Below are positions 46,143 to 54,686 of a DNA stretch of 64,000 nt, one piece after another; the stretch's first letter is position 1, and each line of letters opens with the position of its first letter. The stretch covers positions 1 through 64,000 of the forward strand of contig JADHTQ010000008.1 of NCBI GenBank assembly GCA_016784965.1. The letters run 5' to 3'. The notes below the pieces were generated by a model. The model did not search any database. It saw nothing but the letters and a program-made list of their open reading frames with translations, and was not told the DNA's origin. Made by a program: the position numbers and the translations under genes. The stretch is from Bacteriovoracaceae bacterium. GTDB lineage: Bacteria; Bdellovibrionota; Bacteriovoracia; Bacteriovoracales; Bacteriovoracaceae.

Positions 46143-47180
46143 TTACTCTTCTTCCGTCTTTTTTGCCTTTTTCTTTTTCTTCGTCTTTTTTACCTTGGGA
46201 CTGTCTTCACTATCAGCTTCTTTTTTTTCTCTTTCTTCTTTTTCTTTTCTCTCTTTTCTTTTCTTTCTACGCCTCAATCGCTCTTCATCTTCATCATCTT
46301 TATCATCTTTATCATCTTTATCATCCTTAACACTGTCATCTTTTCTTCTTTTTTTCTTCTTCTTTTTTTTCTTTTTCTCTTTTTTCTCATCTTCACTATC
46401 GTCATCATCTTCTTCGTCATCGGCTTCCAAGTGATTTTTGAGATTTCTCATTAGGTCAGCTGCAGCATCTTTTGCCACTATCTTAAGTAGCTTATAACCC
46501 AAAAAAGCAAAAACTGGTGCAACAATAGGTACTAAAATTGCAGAAAAACTAAGGTACTCTGTAAGCGTTAACAAAGCGCCAACCTCAGAAGCAGCAATCA
46601 ACGATAAGACAATTTTTTTTCTTCTAACTACAAAATAAAGTAGAGCGAGAAAGGACAATATCGATATTGCAAATATAAAGGGCTTGGTTTGAGGAGCATT
46701 GGCCATTAGCTCCATAAGTAAAAAGGGAAAACGTATAATATTAAAGAACTTTTGAGTGCCGCTTTCATATTTGTTGAAATAGATTCCCTCAAAGTGGTAC
46801 ATGTGCAAAAGGGCGTTATCAAATCTGCTTATGTTCTGTCTAAAATCTTTGCATAAAAAGGCAAATTGGGGTTCTTCAATTGGACACAGACCCTTATATA
46901 TAGTGATAAATACCTTTTTTTTGGCCTTAGTGTTTACAATGATTTCTTTATTTTTTTTTCGTTTGTAAGCTTTGATGTTCCAACTATATTGCTCTAAGAA
47001 AGCGTGTATACACCTTTTGCGAAGCTCTAAATTCTTTATAATAGAGTCAGTGTCTTTATAAAAATCAAGTTCTTTAATAAAATCACAGAGATCTTCTCGA
47101 TCCTCGAACTCAAGTTTTTGAGGGTAGGAGTTTGGAATGCAAAAAAGAGTAATCAACAAAATGAATGCAATATTTTTCAT
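46143..47180 (-). CDS. Membrane protein with extreme Lys/Asp/Glu C-terminal tail
   Basis: 345 aa. Signal peptide 1-20, a soluble part with four Cys (21-150), then three hydrophobic segments between about 165 and 240. The last ~100 residues are almost only Lys, Asp, Glu and Arg in alternating blocks. A Lys/Arg run is followed by DDKDDKDDKDD, then RLRRRKKRKERKEK. The signal peptide plus three helices would leave the tail on the cytoplasmic side; this topology is inference. No family recognised. It starts six bases after the esterase stop, so it is the second gene of that transcript. Confidence 0.6.
   Translation of the reverse strand: MKNIAFILLITLFCIPNSYPQKLEFEDREDLCDFIKELDFYKDTDSIIKNLELRKRCIHAFLEQYSWNIKAYKRKKNKEIIVNTKAKKKVFITIYKGLCPIEEPQFAFLCKDFRQNISRFDNALLHMYHFEGIYFNKYESGTQKFFNIIRFPFLLMELMANAPQTKPFIFAISILSFLALLYFVVRRKKIVLSLIAASEVGALLTLTEYLSFSAILVPIVAPVFAFLGYKLLKIVAKDAAADLMRNLKNHLEADDEEDDDDSEDEKKEKKKKKKKKKRRKDDSVKDDKDDKDDKDDEDEERLRRRKKRKERKEKEEREKKEADSEDSPKVKKTKKKKKAKKTEEE
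46294..46329 (-). repeat. Four 9-bp tandem units inside the charged-tail gene
   Basis: TCATCTTTA (plus strand) three times from 46294, then the variant TCATCCTTA; in the gene they encode Asp-Asp-Lys steps. In-frame slippage could change the tail length by three residues at a time. Confidence 0.7.
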
Positions 47181-47186
47181 AAATAG

Positions 47187-48311
47187 TTATTTTAGTTCCA
47201 ATCCATATTTATTAAAATATTTTAGCATAATTTTTGTCGCATCGGGACCTTTTTCATCATTAAATTTATAATCGCCGTCCCCACCACTCCAGGCATGGCC
47301 CATTTGGTCTACACTGTAGCGTACAGTAAGTGGCTTGTCGCCGCTCATCCATGTATAGGTGGTGTAACTATACTTGTCGCCTGTGCTTTTTACAAGCTCT
47401 TTTGAGATGGAATAGTTCATTGACAGATTATAGAGGCCATCATCTAAAAAGTCGTTAAAAATACTAAACTGTCGTGCAATTTGTTCGGAGTGTTTTATAT
47501 CCATTTGTCCGTTTGTGCCTTGAAAAATAATTGTAGGCATCACTTTTTTACCATATGTAGGTATTCCTGAAGAACACATAAAACCAGATCTACCGCTCAC
47601 TGCTGGATCGACATTACTTCCTTCTTTTGTGATCCTTGTTAACTCATCCATATCAAACCAGGAAAGAGCGGCGGCAATATACATTACACCATGGTGAATT
47701 CCCACGGCCTTAAACGTTCTGGGATAGCAATTGGCCAAATTAGAGGCCATGGAGCCACCGGCACTCATGCCCATTAAGAATGCACTATCTCGCTCTAAAT
47801 CATATTCTCTTGTGATCCGACTTATCATCTTGACAACAATATCCATCTCGTTTTTAAAGACAACCCTCGGACTAATGTCCCAAAAGTCTACAAAATCTGA
47901 AAGATAAGGGAATGCACGCACTTGGTTGATGGGGATAAACCAGTTCCAGCATTTGTATTCATTGGCAGTTTTTGATTGTATTGGAAATAAAATGGGAAAG
48001 CCGTGCTGTTCAGACTGTTCGAACATTCTGCTTCCTCTGGCAAAGTCCTCTGGCTTCTGCATGCAACCATGCAACATCACTACAAGCGATCTGTTCTTCT
48101 TACTCTCAAAGGACTTTGGGACGTACAGGTAATAACGTCCGAGTCCATAATCTAACTCCATTCCGACGTGTTCGATTTGTCCCTCAATCCACTGACCGGC
48201 AACAGGTGCACCTTCAAGTGATGAGTTTGCAAGTGAAGAGCTTGAATGAGAATTGAATGAATATAAAGATAGGGCCATCAAAGATACAAATGTTAGTAAG
48301 AATTTGTTCAT
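47187..48311 (-). CDS. Secreted PHB-depolymerase-family esterase
   Basis: 374 aa from the ATG at 48311 (AAGGAGG eight bases upstream; a longer frame to 48416 has no such site). Signal peptide to about residue 29. Alpha/beta-hydrolase of the esterase_phd/LpqC type: oxyanion region VVMLHGCMQ, nucleophile elbow GMSAGG (Ser183), and the C-terminal catalytic His in MGHAWSGGDG. Relatives cleave polyhydroxybutyrate oligomers or feruloyl/acetyl esters. The divergent operon for CoA-ester metabolism and a carboxylate-type symporter supports a polyhydroxyalkanoate role, but a carbohydrate esterase cannot be excluded. Confidence 0.8.
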   Translation of the reverse strand: MNKFLLTFVSLMALSLYSFNSHSSSSLANSSLEGAPVAGQWIEGQIEHVGMELDYGLGRYYLYVPKSFESKKNRSLVVMLHGCMQKPEDFARGSRMFEQSEQHGFPILFPIQSKTANEYKCWNWFIPINQVRAFPYLSDFVDFWDISPRVVFKNEMDIVVKMISRITREYDLERDSAFLMGMSAGGSMASNLANCYPRTFKAVGIHHGVMYIAAALSWFDMDELTRITKEGSNVDPAVSGRSGFMCSSGIPTYGKKVMPTIIFQGTNGQMDIKHSEQIARQFSIFNDFLDDGLYNLSMNYSISKELVKSTGDKYSYTTYTWMSGDKPLTVRYSVDQMGHAWSGGDGDYKFNDEKGPDATKIMLKYFNKYGLELK

Positions 48312-48624
48312 CAACGGCGCCTCCTTGATCATTAATCGAATTATTTTTATAACAAAGTGTTTGTTTTGTCGAGAAAGTATGTTACAAAATTGCAGCTGGT
48401 CAACAAAAACCGCCAAGGAGGTGTGATGGTTCCACGTGAATGTAGGAGTATGACGACTCCTTCAGGTCATAAGCGGCAAGCCTGTGTCAGTGGAAACGGC
48501 GACCCGGTTTTTTGTCTTGCCAGATTTGCCTGTGTAGGCTATATTATTTTTCCCCTCCAACAATTTTTAAGTACCAAATATCTAGGTGCTATGGCGAGCA
48601 GCTATAGTGCGGGAGCGCTGAGTC
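48312..48624 (+). other. Divergent leader with GC-rich, possibly structured element
   Basis: A GC-rich island (about 48411-48510) in AT-rich flanks. It has AAGGAGG (48415-48421) before an ATG at 48426 that opens a 69-codon frame overlapping the next gene's start; the product looks unlike a protein. Dyads: GGAGT-ATGACG-ACTCC (48445-48460), GGCAAG/CTTGCC (48475-48480 with 48516-48521), and an inner GGAAAC paired with GTTTTTT ending in a T-run. This resembles a regulatory leader with an internal terminator, or a decayed ribozyme/intron piece. No named RNA family is claimed. Confidence 0.35.
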
Positions 48625-49653
48625 ATGAGTTCTAAGGATCATGTGGGTATTGTAGGGACAGGGATCTATCTCCCCGACACTGTATTGAAGGCCCAAGAAA
48701 TTGCCCATTTGACTGAAGGGGTGTGGACTGAAGAAAATATTGTTGAAAAACTTGGCATTGAACAAAAATATCTTCCAGGTACAAAAGATGGCACCCAGCA
48801 GATGGGTGTTTTTGCTGGCCTTAATGCTCTAAAACAAACAGGAGTTGATCCAAAAGAGATCGACCTTGTATTGTGTGTGGGTGAAGAGTGGAAAGAATAT
48901 CCACTAACAACATCTGGGATCTATATTGCCGAAAATATTGGAGCAGATAATGCTTGGGCCATCGACGTCCAACAAAGATGTTGTTCAACTATTGCTGCAC
49001 TAAAAATGGCCAAAGATATGATGATTGCCGATGAAGACGTTAACACGGTCATGGTTGTAGGTGGTTATCGCAACGGGGACTTTATAGATTACACAGATAA
49101 AGCAATGTCCATGATGTATAACCTCTCAGCTGGCGGTGGTGCCATTATCTTGAAAAAGAATTACGGCAGGAATGTCCTTCTTGGAACCCACGTTATGACA
49201 GATGGTAGCTTGGCACGCGATGTTGGTGTGAAGTACGGTGGAACGTGCAATCCAATTAATAGAGATAACTTGAGCATCGCCTACAAATCATTACAGATAT
49301 TTGATCCGATTCACATGAAAAATAGGCTAAATGAAGTCTCCATGAAAAATTGGATTCACTGTATAGATAGAGCATTTGAAAAATCGAATATGAGCCGATC
49401 TGAGATGGGGTATTTAGCAGTACTGCATTTTAAAAAATCCATGCATTTTGGTATGTTGGATCTTCTGGGACTTAAAGCAGATCAATCAATTTATTTAAGT
49501 AAGTACGGTCACATCGGACAGATTGATCAAATATTATCACTACAATTGGCACTGGAGCAAGGTAAAGTACAAGATGGAACGGTTGTTTCGATGATCGCTG
49601 CAGGAATTGGGTACGCTTGGGCCGCCAATGTAATTAAATGGGGTGTTATATGA
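48625..49653 (+). CDS. KAS III-like (FabH-like) thiolase-fold enzyme, copy 1
   Basis: 342 aa, cytoplasmic. FabH-like layout: N-terminal GIVGTGIYLP, nucleophile Cys119 in DVQQRCCSTI (where FabH has D-x-x-x-x-C), and candidate catalytic His268 in AVLHFKKSMHF. The third FabH residue, Asn of GNTS, is His296 (YGHIGQ). So the Cys-His pair is kept and the Asn changed. Such proteins condense or cleave acyl-CoA/acyl-ACP thioesters; the specific substrate is not clear. GGGAG stands nine bases before the ATG. First gene of the five-gene operon, ATGA-overlapping the SDR. Confidence 0.8.
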   Translation: MSSKDHVGIVGTGIYLPDTVLKAQEIAHLTEGVWTEENIVEKLGIEQKYLPGTKDGTQQMGVFAGLNALKQTGVDPKEIDLVLCVGEEWKEYPLTTSGIYIAENIGADNAWAIDVQQRCCSTIAALKMAKDMMIADEDVNTVMVVGGYRNGDFIDYTDKAMSMMYNLSAGGGAIILKKNYGRNVLLGTHVMTDGSLARDVGVKYGGTCNPINRDNLSIAYKSLQIFDPIHMKNRLNEVSMKNWIHCIDRAFEKSNMSRSEMGYLAVLHFKKSMHFGMLDLLGLKADQSIYLSKYGHIGQIDQILSLQLALEQGKVQDGTVVSMIAAGIGYAWAANVIKWGVI

Positions 49654-50378
49654 AAAATTTGAAAGGAAAAAGAGTAGTTATTACTGGAGGAGCATCAGGA
49701 ATTGGCTTGGCCACTGCTGTAAGATTTTATGAAGAGGGCAGTGAGCTTTGTATTGTTGATATGCCCACAGAAGAAGAAACAGAGCTAAAAGCAAGATTTC
49801 CTGAGAGAATGACCTACATTCAAGCTGATGTTTCGACCCAAGATGGAGTTGATAAGATACAAAATTGGATCAATGGTGGAGTAGATGTGTTTATTAATAA
49901 CGCGGGCATTACTCGCGATGCAACTATGGCAAAGATGACTGACGAACAATGGGATCAAGTTTTGGCCGTTAACTTGACTGCAGTTTATAAACTTAGCAAA
50001 ATTGCAGCAATAAAGATGAAAGAGCAAGGTGGCGGTGCAATCTTACAAGCATCTTCAGTAGTTGCTCATTACGGTAACTTCGGTCAATCAAATTATGTGG
50101 CCACAAAAGCAGCCGTTATCGGTCTAACAAAAACCATGGCCAAAGAATATGGAAAATACGGGGTCCGAATTAACTCTGTGGCTCCAGGATTTATTGGAAC
50201 ACCAATGGTCAGGTCAATGCCTGAAAAAGTAGTAAAGATGATGGAAGATAAAGTTCCACTGAAAAGACTCGGGGAGCCAGATGAAATCGCTGCTATCTAC
50301 GCATTTTTAGCTTCAGATGACGCAAAATACATAACTGGCACATGCATAAACGTGGATGGCGGAATTGTACTAGGATAG
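49650..50378 (+). CDS. SDR-family 3-oxoacyl (acetoacetyl-CoA / 3-hydroxybutyrate-type) oxidoreductase
   Basis: 242 aa from the ATG overlapping the KAS III stop. Classical SDR: cofactor loop TGGASGIG (12-19), NNAGITRD, catalytic Ser in ASSVVAHYG, and YVATKAA with Tyr and Lys. An Asp at the end of strand 2 (IVDMP) favours NAD(H) over NADP(H). Sequence is closest to FabG/PhaB. In this operon it probably interconverts a 3-hydroxyacyl and a 3-oxoacyl group. Confidence 0.88.
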   Translation: MKNLKGKRVVITGGASGIGLATAVRFYEEGSELCIVDMPTEEETELKARFPERMTYIQADVSTQDGVDKIQNWINGGVDVFINNAGITRDATMAKMTDEQWDQVLAVNLTAVYKLSKIAAIKMKEQGGGAILQASSVVAHYGNFGQSNYVATKAAVIGLTKTMAKEYGKYGVRINSVAPGFIGTPMVRSMPEKVVKMMEDKVPLKRLGEPDEIAAIYAFLASDDAKYITGTCINVDGGIVLG

Positions 50379-50381
50379 ATT

Positions 50382-51680
50382 GTGGAGACTTATAATAGTA
50401 AACTGATTTCTATAGATAATGCTGTTAGCAAAATATCGAGCGGCGATGATGTCATTGTCGCTCAATGTGCCTCAGAGCCTCAGGGATGTATGGGGCAATT
50501 CCATACAGTTGCCGAAAGAGTCAAAAACGTTAATGTTTTTTCGGTGCTCACTTTAAATCCTTACGAATTTTATATGAAGCCTGAGATGAAGGGGATTTTT
50601 AATTTGTGCAGTTGGTTTCATGCCCCAGGTATACGAGAGGCCATAAAGAGAAAAACTGGCACAGTTACTTTTGTCCCAAACATGCTCCATCGTGCAGGCA
50701 TTGACCGCATAAGTGTAAAAAAACCGAATATCTTTTTTGGGACGTGTACTCCCCCAGATAATAAGGGATTTGTGTCCCTTTCTCTGGGCATTACATATGA
50801 AAAGGACATAATAGAGGCAGCAAAAATAGTGGTTCTAGAAGTAAATGAGAATCTTCCCAGAACTTTTGGTGATACTCACATTCACATTTCTGATGTTGAT
50901 TTTTTTGTTGAACACCATAAAGATATTCCAGTTTTACCGACTGTTGCACCAGATGAGATTGAGACACAAATTGGAAATCACATTGCAACCTTAGTTGATG
51001 ATGGTTCAACAATTCAGTTGGGCATTGGGGGAATACCAAATGCTGCAGCCCTTTCTTTAAAGGATAAAAATGACCTCGGGGTTCACACTGAAATGTTTGT
51101 GGATTCAATGATGGATCTCTATGAAAGAGGTGTTATCACCAATAAGAAGAAGTCATTATTTAAAGATAAGTTTATTACTACTTTTGCAATGGGTTCAAGA
51201 AGGCTGTATGATTGGCTCGACAATAATATGGCCGTTGAATTTCAAAGAGGTCGTTGGGTGAACGACCCTGCAGTTATTAGAAAAAATTCTCGCATGGTCT
51301 CAATCAACACTTGTATTACTGTAGATTTTACCGGTCAAGTGGCCAGTGAATCTATTGGCACTAGACAATATTCAGGTACTGGTGGGCAAACGGATACTGC
51401 AGTAGGTGCCAAAAACGCCTACGATGGACTTGGAAAGTCGATCATTGCTTGTCGCTCTACTGCTAAAAATGACACTGTATCTACCATCACCCCTACATTG
51501 CCGCTAGGGTCGGCAGTTACGCTTCATAGAAGCAATACTGACCATGTGGTTACTGAGTACGGTATAGCTTACATGCGTGGTAGAACGGTACAAGAGAGAA
51601 CACAAAACCTAATTGCAATTGCTCATCCAAAATTTAGAAATGAGCTAACGGCTCAGGCCAAAGAACTTGGGTATATTTAG
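50382..51680 (+). CDS. Acetyl-CoA hydrolase/transferase-family CoA-transferase
   Basis: 432 aa, GTG start three bases after the SDR. Family I-like fold of 4-hydroxybutyrate/butyrate:acetate CoA-transferases: GDDVIVAQCASEPQG near the N-terminus, IQLGIGGIPNAAA, and the catalytic Glu in GQVASESIGTRQYSGTGGQ. ITPTLPLGSAVTLHRSNTDH and the closing AIAHPKFR also fit. Moves CoA between acetyl-CoA and another short carboxylate, activating an imported acid without ATP. Confidence 0.92.
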   Translation: METYNSKLISIDNAVSKISSGDDVIVAQCASEPQGCMGQFHTVAERVKNVNVFSVLTLNPYEFYMKPEMKGIFNLCSWFHAPGIREAIKRKTGTVTFVPNMLHRAGIDRISVKKPNIFFGTCTPPDNKGFVSLSLGITYEKDIIEAAKIVVLEVNENLPRTFGDTHIHISDVDFFVEHHKDIPVLPTVAPDEIETQIGNHIATLVDDGSTIQLGIGGIPNAAALSLKDKNDLGVHTEMFVDSMMDLYERGVITNKKKSLFKDKFITTFAMGSRRLYDWLDNNMAVEFQRGRWVNDPAVIRKNSRMVSINTCITVDFTGQVASESIGTRQYSGTGGQTDTAVGAKNAYDGLGKSIIACRSTAKNDTVSTITPTLPLGSAVTLHRSNTDHVVTEYGIAYMRGRTVQERTQNLIAIAHPKFRNELTAQAKELGYI

Positions 51681-51695
51681 GAAGGAAGAAAAAAA

Positions 51696-52706
51696 ATGGC
51701 AAAAGTGAAAATTATTGGCACTGGAAGTTATGTGCCAGGTGAGCCAATATCCAATGATCAGCTGCTGAAGTTGGCCAATATTGAATTTGATACCTCCAAG
51801 TTAGAAAACAAATTAGGTATTAAGTATCGGCATATCGCAAAGCTTCGTGAGATAGAAGAAAGCACTGCCGATTTTGCGGTTAATTCTGTGTTAAATGCCA
51901 TTTCAGATGCCGGAATTCACAATGACGATGTTGGACTTTTCGTCGTTGGAACAGATACTCCCGAGTATATATCCCCGGCAACTGCTTTAATTGTCCAAGG
52001 AAGAATTCAAAAAAAGGAAACCTTTAGCGCATCATTTGATGTAGGGGCGACATGTGCAAGCTTTACGAGTGCCTTTAATGTTGCCGCAAAAATGTTGGCA
52101 GGCGACAGTACTATAAAGTATGCAGCTGTGACTGGCGTTTATAATATGCCAGCATATGTAAAGGATGGAGATGTCTTTGGTTATTCTATCTTCGCAGATG
52201 GCGCTGGAACAATTATCTTAGAAAGGACCGATGACAACGACTCTTCTGGTTACATTGATGGCCAATTCATGACCGATGGCACACAATGGGATTATGTCGG
52301 TGTCTATGCTGGCGGTACTAAAAAACCAATCACCAAGGACCTTTTAGATAATGGTGACTATGGTCTGCAAAACTTACAAAGGCTTCCAGGTGATCGCAAT
52401 GTAAGATTGTGGCCCATGATGATGAATAAACTTTTAGACAAGGTCGGAATGAAAAAAAGTGAAATTGATCACATAATTTTTACCCAAATTAACCGCTCCG
52501 TTATTGAAGAAGTGATGAAAGTGATTGAGCTTCCCATGACAAAAACCACTTGTGTTATGGATAAGTACGGCTACACTGGCTCGGGGTGCATACCCATGGC
52601 CTTTGAAAATGCTGTGAAAAATGAAAAGATTAAAAGAGGAGATAAAGTAATGTTTATCGCCTCGGGCGCAGGCTTTGCAGTCAGTGCTAATATATTTACA
52701 TATTAA
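51696..52706 (+). CDS. KAS III-like thiolase-fold enzyme, copy 2, altered triad
   Basis: 336 aa, GGAAGGAAG before the ATG. Thiolase fold with GTGSYVPGEPISN, Cys120 in DVGATCASF and the glycine loop FADGAGTIIL. At the place of FabH His (PHQANxRI) it reads FTQINRSVI, so the His is Thr263. At the place of Asn in GNTS it reads YGYTGSG, so it is Tyr293. Only the Cys of the catalytic triad remains. This may be an acyltransferase-type or hydrolytic member, or the partner of copy 1 in a hetero-dimer. The two copies are only distantly alike. Confidence 0.8.
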   Translation: MAKVKIIGTGSYVPGEPISNDQLLKLANIEFDTSKLENKLGIKYRHIAKLREIEESTADFAVNSVLNAISDAGIHNDDVGLFVVGTDTPEYISPATALIVQGRIQKKETFSASFDVGATCASFTSAFNVAAKMLAGDSTIKYAAVTGVYNMPAYVKDGDVFGYSIFADGAGTIILERTDDNDSSGYIDGQFMTDGTQWDYVGVYAGGTKKPITKDLLDNGDYGLQNLQRLPGDRNVRLWPMMMNKLLDKVGMKKSEIDHIIFTQINRSVIEEVMKVIELPMTKTTCVMDKYGYTGSGCIPMAFENAVKNEKIKRGDKVMFIASGAGFAVSANIFTY

Positions 52707-52728
52707 TTAAAAAAAAAGGGAGGGCGCG

Positions 52729-54252
52729 ATGGTTGAAGGACAAATGGCTGCGTGGATATCAATTATCCTATTTGGTATTACATTTTTGGGGATTGCAATC
52801 TATGCAAGTCGAAAAACCAAAAATGCTAAGAGTTTCGCTATTGGCGATGGTGCAGGGCCTTTGGCTGTTGGGATGAGCTTGGCAACTACTTTAACAAGTG
52901 CTGCGGTTTTTATAATCAACCCTGGTCTTGTGTATTATTACGGGATCTCGGTGTTAATTAGTTTTTGTTTTGCCGCAAACTTTGGCATAATTTTAGGGCT
53001 TTTGGTTTTAGTCAGAGGGTTTAGAAAGGCCGGTATATCAGGTGGATTGGTAAGTGTTCCAAGCTGGATTGAAAAACATTACGGTGGAGGGCTACCGGTT
53101 AGATTATTTTATGCAGTATCAAGCCTGCTTCTAATCACCTATATGGTCTTAATTTTTGTCGGTTTGACAAATATATTAACACAGCTACTGGGCATAAGTG
53201 CTCCTGTTGCTTTGTTTATGCTAATTGCATTTATTATTTTATACAACCAGATAGGTGGTGCTAACTCCCACGTTTATACCAATTTTTTACAAGGTATTGT
53301 GATGGTGGTTGTCGCCATTATTTTAATAGGTTCAGGGTTTCATCTCTTCGAAGGTGGACTGTTGGCATTTTTTACAAAACTGAGGGAAATTGATAGCATA
53401 TTGGTACAAACTTACAATCCAAAAAGTATCATGTTTCGAGATTTCTTTGAAGTAGTGGCCTGTAACATTGTTATCGGTTTCGCCATTGTTTGCCAACCAC
53501 ATATTTTAAGCAAGGGTCTTTTTCTAAAAAACGATCGAGATGTTAATAAATTTATGCTTTATGCAATGGCGATTGGTACCATTTTTTCTATGGTGATGGT
53601 GGTCGGTCTCTATGCACGATTAACTCTTAGCGCGGGCATTTTACCGGACAAGGTCGTCTCGACATATATCGTACAAAACTTTGCAACGCCACTTAAAATT
53701 ATTATCAGTCTTGGATTTTTATGTGCTGGTATTTCAACTTTAGAGGCCATTTTGCTCTCGCTATCTGTCACTTTTTCCTTTGATATGATATTGCCAGTTA
53801 TGCAGCGAAAATTTAACAAGCATACTGATCCCGAGAAGATGGATTTAAAAAATATACTCAATTACGGAAAAATGCTTACTGTTGTATCGGGGGTCTTTGT
53901 CTATTTTTTAAGCCTGCAGCAGATTGAAAACCCGAGCGTTTCGGTGGCAGTCTTTGCCTTTAATGGGGTGTATGCGCTTTTTGCTATTACATTTATTCCA
54001 GTTGCGGCCAAGATATTTAAGTTGAAACTGGGACCAAAGATGATTCTTGCCACTTCGGTATTGATTGCGGTGATTCATTTTGGAATGCGTTATGGTAAAG
54101 TTGCAGTTCCAGGCCTAAATCCTTGGTATTGGACCAATCCTGGAGTAACTGCTACTTTGGCCCTATTTGTAGCATGCCTTGTTGTGGCCTTTTATTTAAT
54201 GATTAATAAGTTGATGGTAAGGTCCCCTCGCAAGGCCTCTGATATGGTTTAA
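52729..54252 (+). CDS. SSS-family sodium:solute symporter
   Basis: 507 aa, about thirteen transmembrane helices. Family features: YASRKTKNAKSFAIGD early, TLTSAAVFIINPGLVYYYG (helix 1/2 sodium-site region), YNQIGGANSHVYTNFLQG, and a long hydrophobic C-terminus. Substrate probably a carboxylate because of the CoA-transferase in the same operon; this is context inference. GGGAGG lies before the ATG. Last gene of the operon; the hairpin behind it is oriented mainly for the opposite strand. Confidence 0.9.
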   Translation: MVEGQMAAWISIILFGITFLGIAIYASRKTKNAKSFAIGDGAGPLAVGMSLATTLTSAAVFIINPGLVYYYGISVLISFCFAANFGIILGLLVLVRGFRKAGISGGLVSVPSWIEKHYGGGLPVRLFYAVSSLLLITYMVLIFVGLTNILTQLLGISAPVALFMLIAFIILYNQIGGANSHVYTNFLQGIVMVVVAIILIGSGFHLFEGGLLAFFTKLREIDSILVQTYNPKSIMFRDFFEVVACNIVIGFAIVCQPHILSKGLFLKNDRDVNKFMLYAMAIGTIFSMVMVVGLYARLTLSAGILPDKVVSTYIVQNFATPLKIIISLGFLCAGISTLEAILLSLSVTFSFDMILPVMQRKFNKHTDPEKMDLKNILNYGKMLTVVSGVFVYFLSLQQIENPSVSVAVFAFNGVYALFAITFIPVAAKIFKLKLGPKMILATSVLIAVIHFGMRYGKVAVPGLNPWYWTNPGVTATLALFVACLVVAFYLMINKLMVRSPRKASDMV

Positions 54253-54270
54253 AATTTTGTTTTTTTAAAT

Positions 54271-54309
54271 AAAAAAAGGGCCATCCAATTAATTTTAACC
54301 GATGGCCCT
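54271..54309 (-). terminator. Rho-independent terminator (minus strand, possibly bidirectional)
   Basis: AGGGCCATC (54277-54285) and GATGGCCCT (54301-54309) form a nine-pair stem with a 15-base loop. Read on the minus strand it is followed by a T-run (54277-54271), so it ends the small lipoprotein transcript; on the plus strand only a weak TCTTGTT follows, so it may partly stop the symporter operon. Confidence 0.8.
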
Positions 54310-54361
54310 AATCTTGTTAGAGGAGCTTTAATCGACCTCCAGACAACGAATTGAACAATGA

Positions 54362-54562
54362 TTAATAATCATTTCTTTCTGCGTCTCTGTGTTTAACTCC
54401 TTTTTTTGTACGTTTGAGATAAGGATGCCAGTGAGTGCCTTGAAAATTTTCACTATCACTTGCTATTCCTCTTTGTGCGTCGCTGTCGATGGTCGAACAA
54501 CCTTGAAGTACAACAAATGTAAACAATAAGGCCATAATGCTTAAAACTTTTAAAGCGTTCAT
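54362..54562 (-). CDS. Small lipoprotein, unknown function
   Basis: 66 aa from the ATG at 54562 with GAGGAGA six bases upstream. Signal helix MNALKVLSIMALLFTFVVLQ ends in a clear lipobox LQGC; the mature peptide of about 45 residues is polar with a basic His/Lys/Arg end. No family recognised. It has its own terminator. Confidence 0.7.
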   Translation of the reverse strand: MNALKVLSIMALLFTFVVLQGCSTIDSDAQRGIASDSENFQGTHWHPYLKRTKKGVKHRDAERNDY

Positions 54563-54686
54563 AATTGTTCTCCTCAATGAAGTTCCATAAAGTCTTGTTC
54601 GGACGCTAATTCAGAAAACTTGACTAAAAAAGTAAACTAAATGTGTGTTTGGCAATAAAATCAAAGGTATAATTCAAAAGAAAAAG

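Noticed and set aside
46195-46434. Ser/Phe-rich frame on the plus strand
   Set aside because: Antisense of the Lys/Asp/Glu tail of the minus-strand gene.
48426-48635. 69-codon frame with AAGGAGG
   Set aside because: Composition is not protein-like, the spacing to the ATG is only four bases and it overlaps the next start; kept only as part of the leader feature.
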